The notes below the pieces were generated by a model, which did not search any database, was not told where the DNA came from, and worked only from the letters and a program-made list of their open reading frames with translations. Source: Pseudonocardia sp. EC080619-01 (GTDB lineage: Bacteria; Actinomycetota; Actinomycetes; Mycobacteriales; Pseudonocardiaceae). Taken from it: a stretch of DNA of 64,000 nucleotides. The translations under genes and the position numbers were made by a program. How positions within the stretch are numbered: the stretch's first letter is position 1; each line of letters begins with the position of its first letter. The DNA lies in the NCBI RefSeq assembly GCF_001420995.1, contig NZ_CP012184.1, forward strand, positions 1 through 64,000, given 5' to 3'. This document shows, piece by piece, positions 1 to 11,558 of this stretch.

Positions 1-144
1 GGTGGCGGCCGGGGTCCGCAGGGTGACCTCGATGACGGGCAGCCCGCCGTCGACCAGCGCGCGGGCCAGCGGGACGGCGGCGCCGGCGTCGTCGAGCACG
101 ACGACGGGGACGACGGGGGCCAGCTCCAGCAGCTTCTCGCTCAC
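1..144 (-). CDS. eda: KDPG aldolase, N-terminal part (cut by window edge)
   Basis: 2-keto-3-deoxy-6-phosphogluconate aldolase splits KDPG into pyruvate and glyceraldehyde-3-phosphate, the last step of the Entner-Doudoroff pathway. Only the first 48 codons are in the window. They read as the family's first beta-strand ([12 protein letters not shown]) and the strand carrying the catalytic Glu (IEVTLRTP, Glu about 39). The start is GTG at 144, 28 nt after the edd stop on the same strand, so the two are almost certainly co-transcribed. The family is about 210 residues long, so roughly 160 residues lie outside the window. Identification rests on these motifs plus the edd neighbour. Confidence 0.85.
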   Translation of the reverse strand, partial: MSEKLLELAPVVPVVVLDDAGAAVPLARALVDGGLPVIEVTLRTPAAT

Positions 145-172
145 GGTGTGTTCCTCACGGTGTGGTCGGTTC

Positions 173-2017
<1,845 letters not shown>

Positions 2018-2089
2018 GGCGCGTCGATCTCCTGTGGTGGGCGGATGGCGGGCCGAACGTGTGCGGCACCACGGGCGCCACGCTTAAGA

Positions 2090-2118
2090 ACTCTAGCGAT
2101 CCACTTACGTACTTACAA
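2090..2118 (-). promoter_or_regulatory. Probable edd-eda promoter
   Basis: Reading the minus strand, a -35 TTGTAA (2118-2113) is followed after exactly 17 nt by a -10 TAGAGT (2095-2090), about 70 nt before the edd GTG. The intergenic stretch 2080-2130 is markedly AT-richer than its surroundings. Each hexamer has 4 of 6 consensus bases. Confidence 0.6.
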
Positions 2119-2147
2119 GACAATAGTGTGACCGGATCAGCGTCTTG
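2116..2147. promoter_or_regulatory. Inverted repeat in the edd/ROK intergenic region
   Basis: CAAGAC (2116-2121) and GTCTTG (2142-2147) form 6-bp arms around a 20-nt spacer. The left arm overlaps the edd -35 box, and the whole repeat lies just upstream of the ROK start. This position suits an operator for the divergent ROK regulator, but the link is inferred from location only. Confidence 0.35.
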
Positions 2148-2178
2148 CCAGCTCAAAGCCCTGTGGTTCACTGGACGA

Positions 2179-3363
2179 ATGCGAGGACGCACCCCGACCA
2201 GCGCGCCCGCGACCGCGGGCGAGATCTTCCGGCTGGTCCGGGACGGCGTGGCGGCCACCCGGACCGAGATCGGTCGCGAGACCGGCCTGTCCCGGACCGC
2301 CGTGGCCGCACGCGTGGACCGGCTGCTCTCCGACGGCCTCGTGACCGAGGTCGTCGGCGCCGCCGCCACCGGCGGCCGCCCGGCCGCGCGCCTGGAGTTC
2401 AACGCCGCGGGCGGCACGGTGCTCGCGCTGTCCGTCGGCGTCAGCCGCTCCAAGGCCGCCGTGTGCGACCTGGCCGGCACCATCCTGGCCGAGGGCGTGA
2501 TCGACCAGCCGGCCGCCGTCGGACCCGAGAGGCTGCTCGGCGACGCGGTGACGGTGATGGAGAAGCTGCTGCTCGACGCGGGTGTCGAGGACACCGGCAT
2601 CCGCGGCATCGGGCTGTCGATCCCGGGCGCGGTGGACCGGGTACGGGGCTGGTCGGTGGGCGTGCCGTCGCTGCCCGGCTGGGAGCACGTGCCGCTCGCA
2701 CCGCTGCTCACCGAGCGCTTCCCGGCACCGGTGCGGGTGGACAACGACGTGAACGCCATGGCCCTGGCCGAGCACGACGCGCACCCCGACGTCGACGACC
2801 TGCTGATGGTCAAGATCGGGTCCGGGGTCGGGGCCGGGCTGGTGTCCGGCGGGTTCCTGCAGCGCGGTGCGTGGGGTGCCGCGGGCGAGATCGGGCACAC
2901 CCCGGTCCAGGACGGGCCGGGGATCGGCTGTGGCTGCGGCAACGTCGACTGCCTGGAGGTGCTCGCCTCCGGCCGGGCGCTCGTGCGGGACCTGTCCGAC
3001 GGGCGGCCCGAGGGCGAGGTCACCTCGATCGCCGACGTCGTCGAGCTGGTGAAGCGGGGCGACCCGGACGCCGTGCGGCTGGTCCGGATCGCCGGGCGCC
3101 GGCTCGGCGAGGTGCTGGCCGCGGCGGTCAACCTGGTCAACCCGGCGCTCGTCGCGATCGGCGGCGACCTGGTGGGCGCGTTCGACCCACTGGTCGCCGG
3201 CGTCCGCGAGGCGATCTACCGCCGGTCGATGGCGACGGCGACGCAGAACCTGCGGATCGAGCCCGGGCTGCTCGCCGGGCGCAGCGGCGTCACGGGCTGC
3301 GCCATCCTCGTGCTCGACGACGTGCTCTCGGCCGGTTCGGTCGACGCGACCCTCTCGGCCTGA
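2179..3363 (+). CDS. ROK-family transcriptional regulator
   Basis: The 394-residue protein has an N-terminal winged helix-turn-helix (about residues 10-70, TEIGRETGLSRTAVAARVDRL) followed by an actin-like sugar-kinase fold. The ROK zinc signature is present (GHTPVQD then CGCGNVDCLEVLASG). The kinase fold holds an ExGH-like EIGH segment, so residual sugar binding is plausible. The ATG at 2179 was chosen because the HTH begins right after it; longer in-frame versions would read back through the promoter region. It is divergent from edd-eda and most likely controls them in response to a sugar or sugar phosphate. It ends 11 nt from the convergent acetyltransferase gene. Confidence 0.85.
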   Translation: MRGRTPTSAPATAGEIFRLVRDGVAATRTEIGRETGLSRTAVAARVDRLLSDGLVTEVVGAAATGGRPAARLEFNAAGGTVLALSVGVSRSKAAVCDLAGTILAEGVIDQPAAVGPERLLGDAVTVMEKLLLDAGVEDTGIRGIGLSIPGAVDRVRGWSVGVPSLPGWEHVPLAPLLTERFPAPVRVDNDVNAMALAEHDAHPDVDDLLMVKIGSGVGAGLVSGGFLQRGAWGAAGEIGHTPVQDGPGIGCGCGNVDCLEVLASGRALVRDLSDGRPEGEVTSIADVVELVKRGDPDAVRLVRIAGRRLGEVLAAAVNLVNPALVAIGGDLVGAFDPLVAGVREAIYRRSMATATQNLRIEPGLLAGRSGVTGCAILVLDDVLSAGSVDATLSA

Positions 3364-3374
3364 GCCCCGCCCCC

Positions 3375-4124
3375 TCAGGGCGCGGGCGGTGTCCGCACCA
3401 GGTCGAACCGCATCGGGCGCGCCACCTCGAAACCCATCGCACGGTAGAGCCGGATCGCCCCCTCGTTGGACGCCGAGGCGTGCAGCACCGGCCGCTCGCC
3501 GCGGGCGACGATCCCGGCCGCGACCGCGTCCACCAGGCGCCGGGCCAGCCCGCGCCCGCGGTGCTCCGGGTCGGTGCACACCGCGCTGATCTCGGTCGCG
3601 CCGCCGGGACCGGCGGGGCCGATACGCATCCGCTCACCGGCCATCGCGACCAGCCGCCCGCCGTCGCGGATCCCGAGGTAGGTGCCCAGCTCGGCGGTGC
3701 GCGCCAGCCACGGTCCGGGCCGGGTGCGGGCGGTCAGCGCCGCCATCTCGGCGCGGTCACCCGGGCCGAGCTCGACCGCCTCGCCGTCCGGCTCGCCGGG
3801 GACGGCGGCGCCGTCCATCTGGACCCCCGGGAACGCCACCGACAGCGCCCAGCCCGCGGGGAGCGCCGGCGGGCCGTCCCCGGCCCGGACGACGACGACC
3901 TCCTGCCCCGGCCCGCACAGCGCGGCGAGGTCCGCCCAGTCCGCGCCGGACGGGTCCAGCGGCAGCCCGCCGAACGGCGAGACGTCCGGGTCGAAGCGGG
4001 CCGCACCGCCGCGCACCGTCCCGAACCGGCGGAGCCGCCCCCCGAGGGCGCCGGGGACCGGGTTGAGCAGCACTTCCGGCAGGGTCGCGCTGCCGGGGCC
4101 GGATGCGGTCGCGGGACCGGGCAC
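3375..4124 (-). CDS. GNAT-family N-acetyltransferase
   Basis: This 249-residue protein has an acetyl-CoA-binding GNAT domain in its C-terminal half. The P-loop motif reads VCTDPEHRGRGLARRLV, and the following alpha4 region reads ASASNEGAIRLYRAMGF, typical of the FR47-like/GNAT fold. The N-terminal 110 residues are variable and are probably a degenerate second GNAT domain. The start is taken as GTG at 4124, because upstream sequence has no family similarity and would overlap the galK leader. The substrate cannot be deduced. It is convergent with the ROK gene and divergent from galK. Confidence 0.8.
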   Translation of the reverse strand: MPGPATASGPGSATLPEVLLNPVPGALGGRLRRFGTVRGGAARFDPDVSPFGGLPLDPSGADWADLAALCGPGQEVVVVRAGDGPPALPAGWALSVAFPGVQMDGAAVPGEPDGEAVELGPGDRAEMAALTARTRPGPWLARTAELGTYLGIRDGGRLVAMAGERMRIGPAGPGGATEISAVCTDPEHRGRGLARRLVDAVAAGIVARGERPVLHASASNEGAIRLYRAMGFEVARPMRFDLVRTPPAP

Positions 4125-4171
4125 GGTCCGATCGTGCCTCCGCGGCCGCCGGCACGCGTCAGGGGGTCCGC

Positions 4172-4177
4172 TACGGT
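4172..4177 (+). promoter_or_regulatory. -10 box for a leaderless transcript upstream of galK
   Basis: TACGGT fits the actinobacterial TAnnnT -10 motif and lies 6 nt before a GTG codon at 4184. That spacing places the transcription start on or next to the GTG. Confidence 0.5.
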
Positions 4178-4183
4178 TCCCGC

Positions 4184-4276
4184 GTGAGTTGCACGTCGGA
4201 GAAGACACGGCGGGACGGCCGGGCGGACCTCGACGCGAGCCTCCGGGCCGTCGCCGGCACCGGGAGCACCGCATGA
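4184..4276 (+). CDS. Putative 30-residue leader peptide translationally coupled to galK
   Basis: A GTG at 4184 sits 6 nt after a TAnnnT -10 box, the geometry of a leaderless mRNA. It opens a 30-codon reading frame whose TGA overlaps the galK ATG in an ATGA (4273-4276). The peptide is polar and Arg/Ala-rich with no recognisable domain. It may simply load ribosomes for galK by termination-reinitiation, or the reading frame may be fortuitous. There is no protein-level evidence. Confidence 0.35.
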   Translation: MSCTSEKTRRDGRADLDASLRAVAGTGSTA

Positions 4277-5403
4277 CCGCCGCCGACGCCTTCGCCGCCG
4301 ACCGGGGCACCGCCCCGTCCGGGGTCTGGTTCGCGCCGGGCCGCGTCAACCTGATCGGCGAGCACACCGACTACAACGACGGCTTCGTCCTGCCCTTCGC
4401 CCTGCCGCACCGGGCGGTCGTCGCGGCCGGCCCGGCGGGCGGGCGCAGCCGGGTCCGGTCGGCGCAGGAGCCGTCCGGCGCCGTCGAGTTCGACGCGTCG
4501 ACCGTGGCGCCCGGCGACGTCGAGGGCTGGGCCGCCTACGTCGCCGGGACCTGCTGGGCGTTCCGCGAGGCCGGCCACCCGGTCGCCGACCTGGAGATCG
4601 AACTGGACTCGGACGTCCCGGTCGGGGCCGGGCTGTCGTCGTCGGCGGCGGTGGAGTGCGCGGTCGGGGTCGCGCTGGCCGGGCTCGCCGGGGTGGAGAT
4701 CGGTCCGACCGAGCTGGCCCGCATCGCCCGGCGCGCGGAGAACGAGTTCGTCGGTGCCCCCACCGGTGGGATGGACCAGATGGCGTCGATGCACGGCCGG
4801 GCCGGCCGGCTGGTCTTCCTCGACACCCGCGACGACACGGTCGAGCTGGTGCCGTTCGAGCTCGGCCCGCACGGGCTGGAGCTGCTGGTGATCGACACCC
4901 GGGCCCCGCACGCGCACGCCGGCGGCGAGTACGGGCAGCGGCGCGCGGACTGCGAGGAGGCCGCCGCCGCACTGGGCGTGGGTGCGCTGCGCGACGCGAC
5001 CGCCGACGCCGTCGAGCGGCTGACCGACGACCGGGTCCGCCGCCGGGCGCGGCACGTCGTCACCGAGAACGACCGGGTCCGCGCGGTGGTGGAGCTCCTC
5101 GGCTCCGGCGCCGACCCGCGGGAGATCGGCCCGCTGCTCGACGCCTCGCACACCTCGATGCGCGACGACTTCGAGATCACCGTCCCGCACGTCGACGTCG
5201 CCGTGGAGGCGGCCAGGGCCGGTGGCGCGGCCGGCGCGCGGATGACCGGCGGTGGGTTCGGTGGGTGCGTGATCGCGCTCGTCCCGGCGGAGGCGGCCGC
5301 GGCCGTCACCGGCTCGGTGGAGCGGGCCTACGCCGAGCGCGGCTGGACGGCGCCGGTGGTGTTCCCCGGGACGCCGAGCGAGGGCGCGGGCCGCCTCTCC
5401 TGA
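4273..5403 (+). CDS. galK: Galactokinase
   Basis: GalK phosphorylates alpha-D-galactose to galactose-1-phosphate with ATP, the first Leloir step. The 376 residues match the family length. The GHMP-kinase signature set is complete: GRVNLIGEHTDYNDG near residue 27, the ATP-binding VPVGAGLSSSAAVE near residue 120, GGMDQMASMHG with the catalytic Asp, and the C-terminal GGGFGGCVIAL. The ATG at 4273 is preceded by a modest GGGAG. No galT or galE is in the window, so the remaining Leloir genes must be elsewhere. A GC-rich hairpin follows the stop. Confidence 0.93.
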   Translation: MTAADAFAADRGTAPSGVWFAPGRVNLIGEHTDYNDGFVLPFALPHRAVVAAGPAGGRSRVRSAQEPSGAVEFDASTVAPGDVEGWAAYVAGTCWAFREAGHPVADLEIELDSDVPVGAGLSSSAAVECAVGVALAGLAGVEIGPTELARIARRAENEFVGAPTGGMDQMASMHGRAGRLVFLDTRDDTVELVPFELGPHGLELLVIDTRAPHAHAGGEYGQRRADCEEAAAALGVGALRDATADAVERLTDDRVRRRARHVVTENDRVRAVVELLGSGADPREIGPLLDASHTSMRDDFEITVPHVDVAVEAARAGGAAGARMTGGGFGGCVIALVPAEAAAAVTGSVERAYAERGWTAPVVFPGTPSEGAGRLS

Positions 5404-5423
5404 TCCCGGGACCCCCGCGCTCC

Positions 5424-5440
5424 GGCCCGGATACCGGGCC
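5424..5440 (+). terminator. Hairpin after galK
   Basis: A perfect 7-bp stem (GGCCCGG / CCGGGCC) closes a 3-nt ATA loop 20 nt after the galK stop. There is no T-run, which is common for actinobacterial terminators. Confidence 0.55.
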
Positions 5441-5466
5441 ATCGGGCACGCCGGGACCACTTCGGC

Positions 5467-5496
5467 TTTCGAGAGACCGATCAGAGTCGGTACAGT
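5467..5496 (+). promoter_or_regulatory. Probable zwf promoter with a short palindrome
   Basis: TTTCGA (5467-5472) is followed after 18 nt by TACAGT (5491-5496). The -10 overlaps the perfect 8-bp palindrome CAGTACTG (5493-5500). About 60 nt remain before the zwf GTG. Confidence 0.5.
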
Positions 5497-5561
5497 ACTG
5501 AATCGGCCCGTCGCCCACGGGCCGAAGGCACTCAGAACTCGTTCGACCGAGGAGACGGCTC

Positions 5562-7069
<1,508 letters not shown>

Positions 7070-7076
<7 letters not shown>

Positions 7077-7816
7077 TCCCGGCAGCGGGCGTTCGAGTAG
7101 AGGTGCGAGTCCGGGAAGTGCCGGGCCGCGAGCGCGTCACCCACGATGATCACGGCGGTGCGCTCGATCCCGGCCTCCCGGACGGCCTTGGGCATCCCGT
7201 CGAGGGTGCCCCGCAGCACGATCTCGTGCGCCCGTGACGCGTGCGCGACGACGGCGGCCGGGCAGTCGCCGCCGTACGCCGGGGCGAGCGCGTCGACGAC
7301 CTCGTCGATCCGGTGCACCGCCAGGTGCAGGACGACCGTCCCGCCCGCCCGGCCGAGCCCGGCGAGGTTCTCCGCGTCGGGCATCGGCGTGGCGCGGGCC
7401 GCGATCCGGGTGAGGGTGACGGTCTGCGCGACCGTCGGGACGGTCAGCTCCCGGCCCAGCGCGGCGGCCGCCGCCGCGTAGGCGGGGACGCCGGGGCACA
7501 CGTCGTACGGGACGCCCTCGGCCTCGAGCCTGCGCATCTGCTCGGCCATCGCCGAGAACACCGACGGGTCGCCGGACGCGAGCCGCGCGACGTCGAGCCC
7601 GTGCCGGTGCGCCCGGACCATCTCGTCGAGGATCTCGTCGAGGGTCATGAGCGCCGTGTCCACGGTCCGCGCGCCCGGCGGGCAGATCTCCAGCATCTCC
7701 GGCGGCACCAGGCTGCCCGCGTACAGGCAGACCGGCGACGCCGCGATGAGGTCACGGGCCCGCAGCGTCAGCAGGTCGACCGCGCCCGGCCCCGCCCCGA
7801 TGAAGTGCACGGTCAC
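7070..7816 (-). CDS. cobM: Precorrin-4 C11-methyltransferase
   Basis: CobM transfers a methyl group from SAM to C-11 of precorrin-4 in aerobic cobalamin synthesis. The 248 residues show the tetrapyrrole-methylase pattern: VHFIGAGPGAVDLLTLRARDLI at the N-terminus, ASGDPSVFSAMAEQ near residue 85, and VCPGVPAYAAAAAALGRELTVP, the CobM/CbiF family motif. The start is GTG at 7816, overlapping the cobL stop in a GTGA. This marks it as the distal gene of a bluB/cobT-cobL-cobM transcription unit. Its 3' end overlaps that of zwf by 7 bp on the opposite strand. Confidence 0.93.
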
Positions 7817-9048
7817 GGTGCGTCCCCCTTCTCGTACGTCCAGATCGTCACCGGCATCCCCGGCCGCCAGCCGTGGAAGCCGCCGACGGGTTCGGCACGG
7901 GCCACCTGGACCCGCACCAGGTCGCCGCCGTGCTCGGCGTGCGCCGCCGCGAGCAACGCCTCGGTCGCCGTGGTGACGGCGTTCGCGACCAGCCGTCCGC
8001 CCGGCCGCAACGCACCCAGGCACGCGTCGAGCACGCCGTCGCGGGTCAGCCCGCCGCCGACGAACACGACGTCCGGTCCCGGGAGGCCCGCCAGCGCGTC
8101 CGGGGCGCTGCCGGTCACCACCCGCAGGCCCGGCACGCCGAGCGCGGCGGCGTTGGCGGCGACCCGGTCCGCCCGCTCGGGGCGGGACTCGACGGCGACC
8201 GCCCGGCAGGACGGGTGGGCCCGCATCCACTCGATCCCGATCGACCCGGACCCGGCACCGACGTCCCACAGCAGCTCACCGGGCCGCGGTGCGAGGTGCG
8301 CCAGGGTCACGGCACGCACCTCGCGCTTGGTGAGCTGGCCGTCGTGGTCGTAGAGGGCGTCGGGCAGGCCGGGGGTCTCGCCGGGCGGGCGGAGGCCGCC
8401 GTCGGGGACGCACTCGACGGCGACGACGTTGAGCGGGTCGGCCTCGCCGCGCCAGCCGGCGGCGGTGCCGGTGACGACGCGCTCGTCGCCGGCACCGAGG
8501 CGTTCCAGCACCGTCAGGCGCGACCGGCCCCAGCCGGCGCCGGTGAGCAACCCGGCGATCTCCGACGGCGATCCGGCGCCGGCCGAGAGCACGACCAGCC
8601 GGGCGCCCGGCGCGAGCGCGCGGCGCAGCGCGTCGAGCGGGCGACCGACGACCGACAGCACCCGCACGTGCTCCGACCCCCAGCCCAGCCGGGCACACGC
8701 CAGCGCCACCGACGACGGGTGGGCCAGCACCCGCAGCCGGTCCGGCCCGGCGACCCGGGCCAGGGTCGCACCGATCCCGAAGAACATCGGGTCCCCGGAC
8801 GCGAGCACCGCGACCCGGCGCCCGTCGAGCTCGTCGAGGATGCCGGGCAGGGCCGGGACCAGCGGCGACGGCCAGGCCCGCCGCTCCCCCGCCACGCCGT
8901 CGTCGGCCGGGCCGGGCAGCAGGCCGAGCTGGCGCGGCCCGCCGAGCAGCACGTCGGCCTCGCGCAGCGCCTGCCGCGCGGGCTCCGGCAGACCGGCCCA
9001 GCCGTCCGCCCCGATCCCGACGACCGTCACGGCCGGGTGGTCATCCAT
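7813..9048 (-). CDS. cobL: Precorrin-6Y C5,15-methyltransferase (decarboxylating)
   Basis: CobL methylates precorrin-6Y at C-5 and C-15 and decarboxylates the C-12 acetate. The 411 residues show both expected domains. An N-terminal CbiE-like methylase (VVGIGADGWAGL, then ASGDPMFFGIG) is followed from about residue 200 by a CbiT-like class I methyltransferase with GLPDALYDHDGQLTKREVRA and the SAM loop WDVGAGSGSIGIEW. The ATG at 9048 overlaps the end of the upstream fusion gene by 8 nt. The fusion is of usual length and intact. Confidence 0.94.
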   Translation of the reverse strand: MDDHPAVTVVGIGADGWAGLPEPARQALREADVLLGGPRQLGLLPGPADDGVAGERRAWPSPLVPALPGILDELDGRRVAVLASGDPMFFGIGATLARVAGPDRLRVLAHPSSVALACARLGWGSEHVRVLSVVGRPLDALRRALAPGARLVVLSAGAGSPSEIAGLLTGAGWGRSRLTVLERLGAGDERVVTGTAAGWRGEADPLNVVAVECVPDGGLRPPGETPGLPDALYDHDGQLTKREVRAVTLAHLAPRPGELLWDVGAGSGSIGIEWMRAHPSCRAVAVESRPERADRVAANAAALGVPGLRVVTGSAPDALAGLPGPDVVFVGGGLTRDGVLDACLGALRPGGRLVANAVTTATEALLAAAHAEHGGDLVRVQVARAEPVGGFHGWRPGMPVTIWTYEKGDAP

Positions 9049-10759
9049 CGGTCTTGTCCGTGACCCCGGCGCTGTCGAAGGTGGCGACGTCGGCCATGGC
9101 ACGTGCCGCGCCCTGCAGGACCGGCAGCGACAGCAGCGCTCCGGTGCCCTCCCCCAGCCGCATGTCGAGCTCCAGCAGCGGCGCCAGGCCCAGCCGGTCC
9201 AGCGCGATCGCCCCGCCGGGCTCGGCGGAGCGGTGCCCCGCCAGGCAGTACCCGGCCGCGTCCGGCGCGAACGCCGCGGCGACCAGCGCGGCGGACCCGG
9301 CGATGACGCCGTCGAGCAGCACGGGGGTGCGCAGCGCGGCGGCACCGAGGACGAACCCGGCGAGCCCGGCGTGCTCGAACCCGCCGACGGCGGCGAGCAC
9401 CCCGAGCGGGTCCGCCGGATCGGGCCGGTGCAGGTCCAGGGCGCGGCGGACGACGTCGGTCTTGCGGACCAGGGTCTCGTCGTCGATCCCGGTGCCCCGG
9501 CCCGTCACCTCCGCGGGATCGGCGCCGGTGAAGGCGCACACCAGCGCGGCCGCGGCGGTGGTGTTGGCGATGCCCATGTCACCGGTGAGCAGGCAGCGGT
9601 TCCCGGCGGCGACGAGGTCGCGGGCCACCTCGATCCCGTGCTCGACGGCCGCGCGCGCCTGCTCCCGGGTCATGGCGGGGCCGGTGGTCATGTCGGCGGT
9701 GCCGTGCGCGACCTTGCGGGGCAGCAGGCCGGGCACCGGCTCCAGGTCCGCGGCGACCCCGATGTCGACGACCTGCACCTCCGCCCCGAGCTGGCGGGCG
9801 AACGCGTTGACGACGGCCCCGCCGTCGAGGAAGTTCGCCACCATCTGCACGGTGACCTCCTGCGGCCACGGCGTGACGCCCTGCGCGTGCACCCCGTGGT
9901 CGGCCGCGAACACGGCGACGGCGGCGGGCGACGGCACCGGCGGCGGGCACGCTCCGGCGATCCCGGAGAGGGCGACGGCGACGTCCTCGACCCGGCCCAG
10001 CGCCCCGCGCGGCTTGGTCATCCGGTCCAGCCGGTCCTGTGCCGCGGCGCGGGCCTCCCCGTCGACCGGGCCCACGACGTCCACGGTGGACTCCAGGAGG
10101 GTGGTGGGCTCGGCGCCGGGCAGCGCCCGGGCACCCCAGGTCTCCTGGTGCACCGCCCAGTCCAGCGGGCGGCGGCGGGCCCAGCCGTGCCCCTCCAGCT
10201 CGGGGCGGTCCGGGAAGCCGTCGACGTGCCCGACGCACAGGTAGGCGACGACCTCGACGTGCGCGGGGAGGCCGAGCAGCTCGTGCAGCGCGTCGATGCC
10301 GTCGTCGCCGAAGAAGCTGACCCAGCCGACGCCGAGGCCCTCCGCACGCGCGGCCAGCCACAGGTTCTGCACGGCGAGCGCGGCCGAGTACGGCCCCATC
10401 TCCGGCCGGTCGTGCCTGCCGAGGGTGTGCCGGCCGCCGCGGGTCGGGTCGGCGGTGACGACGACGTTCAGCGGCGTCTCCCGGACCGCCTCGATCCGGA
10501 TCGACCGCAGCGCCTCCGCCCGTGCCGCGGGCAGCTCGGCCGCGTACCGGTCCCGCTGCTCGGCGACGAGGGCGTACACCCGCTCACGGGTCGCCGGGTC
10601 GCGGACCAGGACGAAGTCCCAGGGCTGGGAGAACCCGACGCTCGGGGCGGCGTGCGCGGCCTCCAGCACCCGGGTGAGCACGGCGTCGTCGACCGGGTCC
10701 GGGCGGAATCCGGTGCGGACGTCCCGCCGGGAGTGCAGCACGTCGTAGAACCCCTGCAC
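9041..10759 (-). CDS. BluB-CobT fusion: DMB synthase / NaMN:DMB phosphoribosyltransferase
   Basis: Two cobalamin lower-ligand enzymes are fused in one 572-residue chain. Residues 1 to about 215 are BluB, the flavin-destroying nitroreductase-fold 5,6-dimethylbenzimidazole synthase (FYDVLHSRRDVRTGFRPD, PSVGFSQPWDFVLV, WLAARAEGLGVGWVSFF). Residues about 225-572 are CobT, which attaches DMB to nicotinate mononucleotide (FAADHGVHAQGVTPWPQEVT, GDMGIANTTAAAAL, and LDMRLGEGTGA with the catalytic Glu). One polypeptide can therefore make and use DMB. The start is GTG at 10759 with GGGAGG 6 nt upstream. No cobalamin riboswitch box was seen upstream. Confidence 0.93.
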   Translation of the reverse strand: MQGFYDVLHSRRDVRTGFRPDPVDDAVLTRVLEAAHAAPSVGFSQPWDFVLVRDPATRERVYALVAEQRDRYAAELPAARAEALRSIRIEAVRETPLNVVVTADPTRGGRHTLGRHDRPEMGPYSAALAVQNLWLAARAEGLGVGWVSFFGDDGIDALHELLGLPAHVEVVAYLCVGHVDGFPDRPELEGHGWARRRPLDWAVHQETWGARALPGAEPTTLLESTVDVVGPVDGEARAAAQDRLDRMTKPRGALGRVEDVAVALSGIAGACPPPVPSPAAVAVFAADHGVHAQGVTPWPQEVTVQMVANFLDGGAVVNAFARQLGAEVQVVDIGVAADLEPVPGLLPRKVAHGTADMTTGPAMTREQARAAVEHGIEVARDLVAAGNRCLLTGDMGIANTTAAAALVCAFTGADPAEVTGRGTGIDDETLVRKTDVVRRALDLHRPDPADPLGVLAAVGGFEHAGLAGFVLGAAALRTPVLLDGVIAGSAALVAAAFAPDAAGYCLAGHRSAEPGGAIALDRLGLAPLLELDMRLGEGTGALLSLPVLQGAARAMADVATFDSAGVTDKTDG

Positions 10760-10891
10760 CCCTGACCTCCCGGTGATCGCGTCGCGGCAGCGAACGAGAC
10801 GACCACACGTCTGTGCGGGCGGTCAACCGACGCCCCGCGGCCGGTCGGGCACCTCACACGGCGACGGGACCGCAGCGCGATACTGGGCCGC

Positions 10892-11260
10892 GTGAACTGC
10901 CCCTGCGGCACCGGCCGCCCCACCGACGCCTGCTGCGGCCCGGTGCTCGCCGGGCGTCCCGCGCCCACCGCCGAGGCGCTGATGCGCAGCCGCTACACCG
11001 CGTTCGTGCTCGGCGACACCGCGCACCTGACGGCGTCGTGGCACTCCTCCACCCGGCCCCGGCGGCTGCGCCTCGAACCGGGCTCGGTGTGGACCGGGCT
11101 GGAGATCCTCGACCGGTCCGGCGGGTCGATGTCCGACACCGAGGGGACCGTCGAGTTCCGGGCGCACCGGACCGACGGTGCGCTCCACGAGCGGAGCCGG
11201 TTCGTCCGGGAGGACGGGCGCTGGGTCTACGTCGACGGGGACCTCTCCCCCGGCAGGTGA
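10892..11260 (+). CDS. YchJ-family (UPF0225) SEC-C protein
   Basis: The 122-residue protein begins with a Cys-rich SEC-C zinc motif (CPCGTGRPTDACCGP). It continues with the YchJ/UPF0225 NTF2-like core (TAEALMRSRYTAFVLGD, YL-type beta strands, RFVREDGRWVYVDG). The biochemical function of the family is not established. The GTG at 10892 follows a GATACT hexamer by 7 nt, suggesting a leaderless start. Its 3' end overlaps a small minus-strand gene by 34 bp. Confidence 0.85.
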   Translation: MNCPCGTGRPTDACCGPVLAGRPAPTAEALMRSRYTAFVLGDTAHLTASWHSSTRPRRLRLEPGSVWTGLEILDRSGGSMSDTEGTVEFRAHRTDGALHERSRFVREDGRWVYVDGDLSPGR

Positions 11261-11445
11261 CTGCCGTAGAGCCGCCACCCGCCCGCGGTCGGCTCCCAGT
11301 GCAGCTCCTCCCACGGGTTCGGGTCGATCCGCTCGAGCCGGGCCCACAGCTCCTCGTGGACGCGGCCGACGTCGCGCAGGGCACGGCCGAGCCGGACGAG
11401 TACCTGGACGACGGCGCTGGTCGCGGTGCTGTTCTCGCTGTTCAT
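11227..11445 (-). CDS. Small conserved hypothetical protein
   Basis: A 72-residue frame starts at ATG 11445. It encodes a soluble helical N-terminus (VQVLVRLGRALRDVG) followed by a Trp-rich segment (NPWEELHWEPTAGGWRLYG). No function is recognised. Coding-like third positions and a coherent amphipathic N-terminus favour a real gene, although its 3' end overlaps the ychJ-like gene by 34 bp. Longer in-frame starts exist but their extra residues look non-coding. Confidence 0.55.
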   Translation of the reverse strand: MNSENSTATSAVVQVLVRLGRALRDVGRVHEELWARLERIDPNPWEELHWEPTAGGWRLYGSHLPGERSPST

Positions 11446-11544
11446 GGCGACGATCGTGGCGGGATCGCGCCCCGCGGGGAACCGGCAGGAACGCCAGTGT
11501 CCGGCAAGATGCCGCCACGGTTGTCGGCGCCGCGCGCACACGGC

Positions 11545-11550
11545 TAGCGT
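11545..11550 (+). promoter_or_regulatory. -10 box (TAGCGT) before the CoA-transferase
   Basis: TAGCGT lies 8 nt before the GTG at 11559, consistent with a leaderless or near-leaderless mRNA. Confidence 0.45.
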
Positions 11551-11558
11551 GCCCGGAC

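Noticed and set aside
10760-10891. Cobalamin riboswitch upstream of the bluB-cobT fusion
   Set aside because: No B12-box-like GCCACTG or surrounding structure is seen on the minus strand, and the leader is short.
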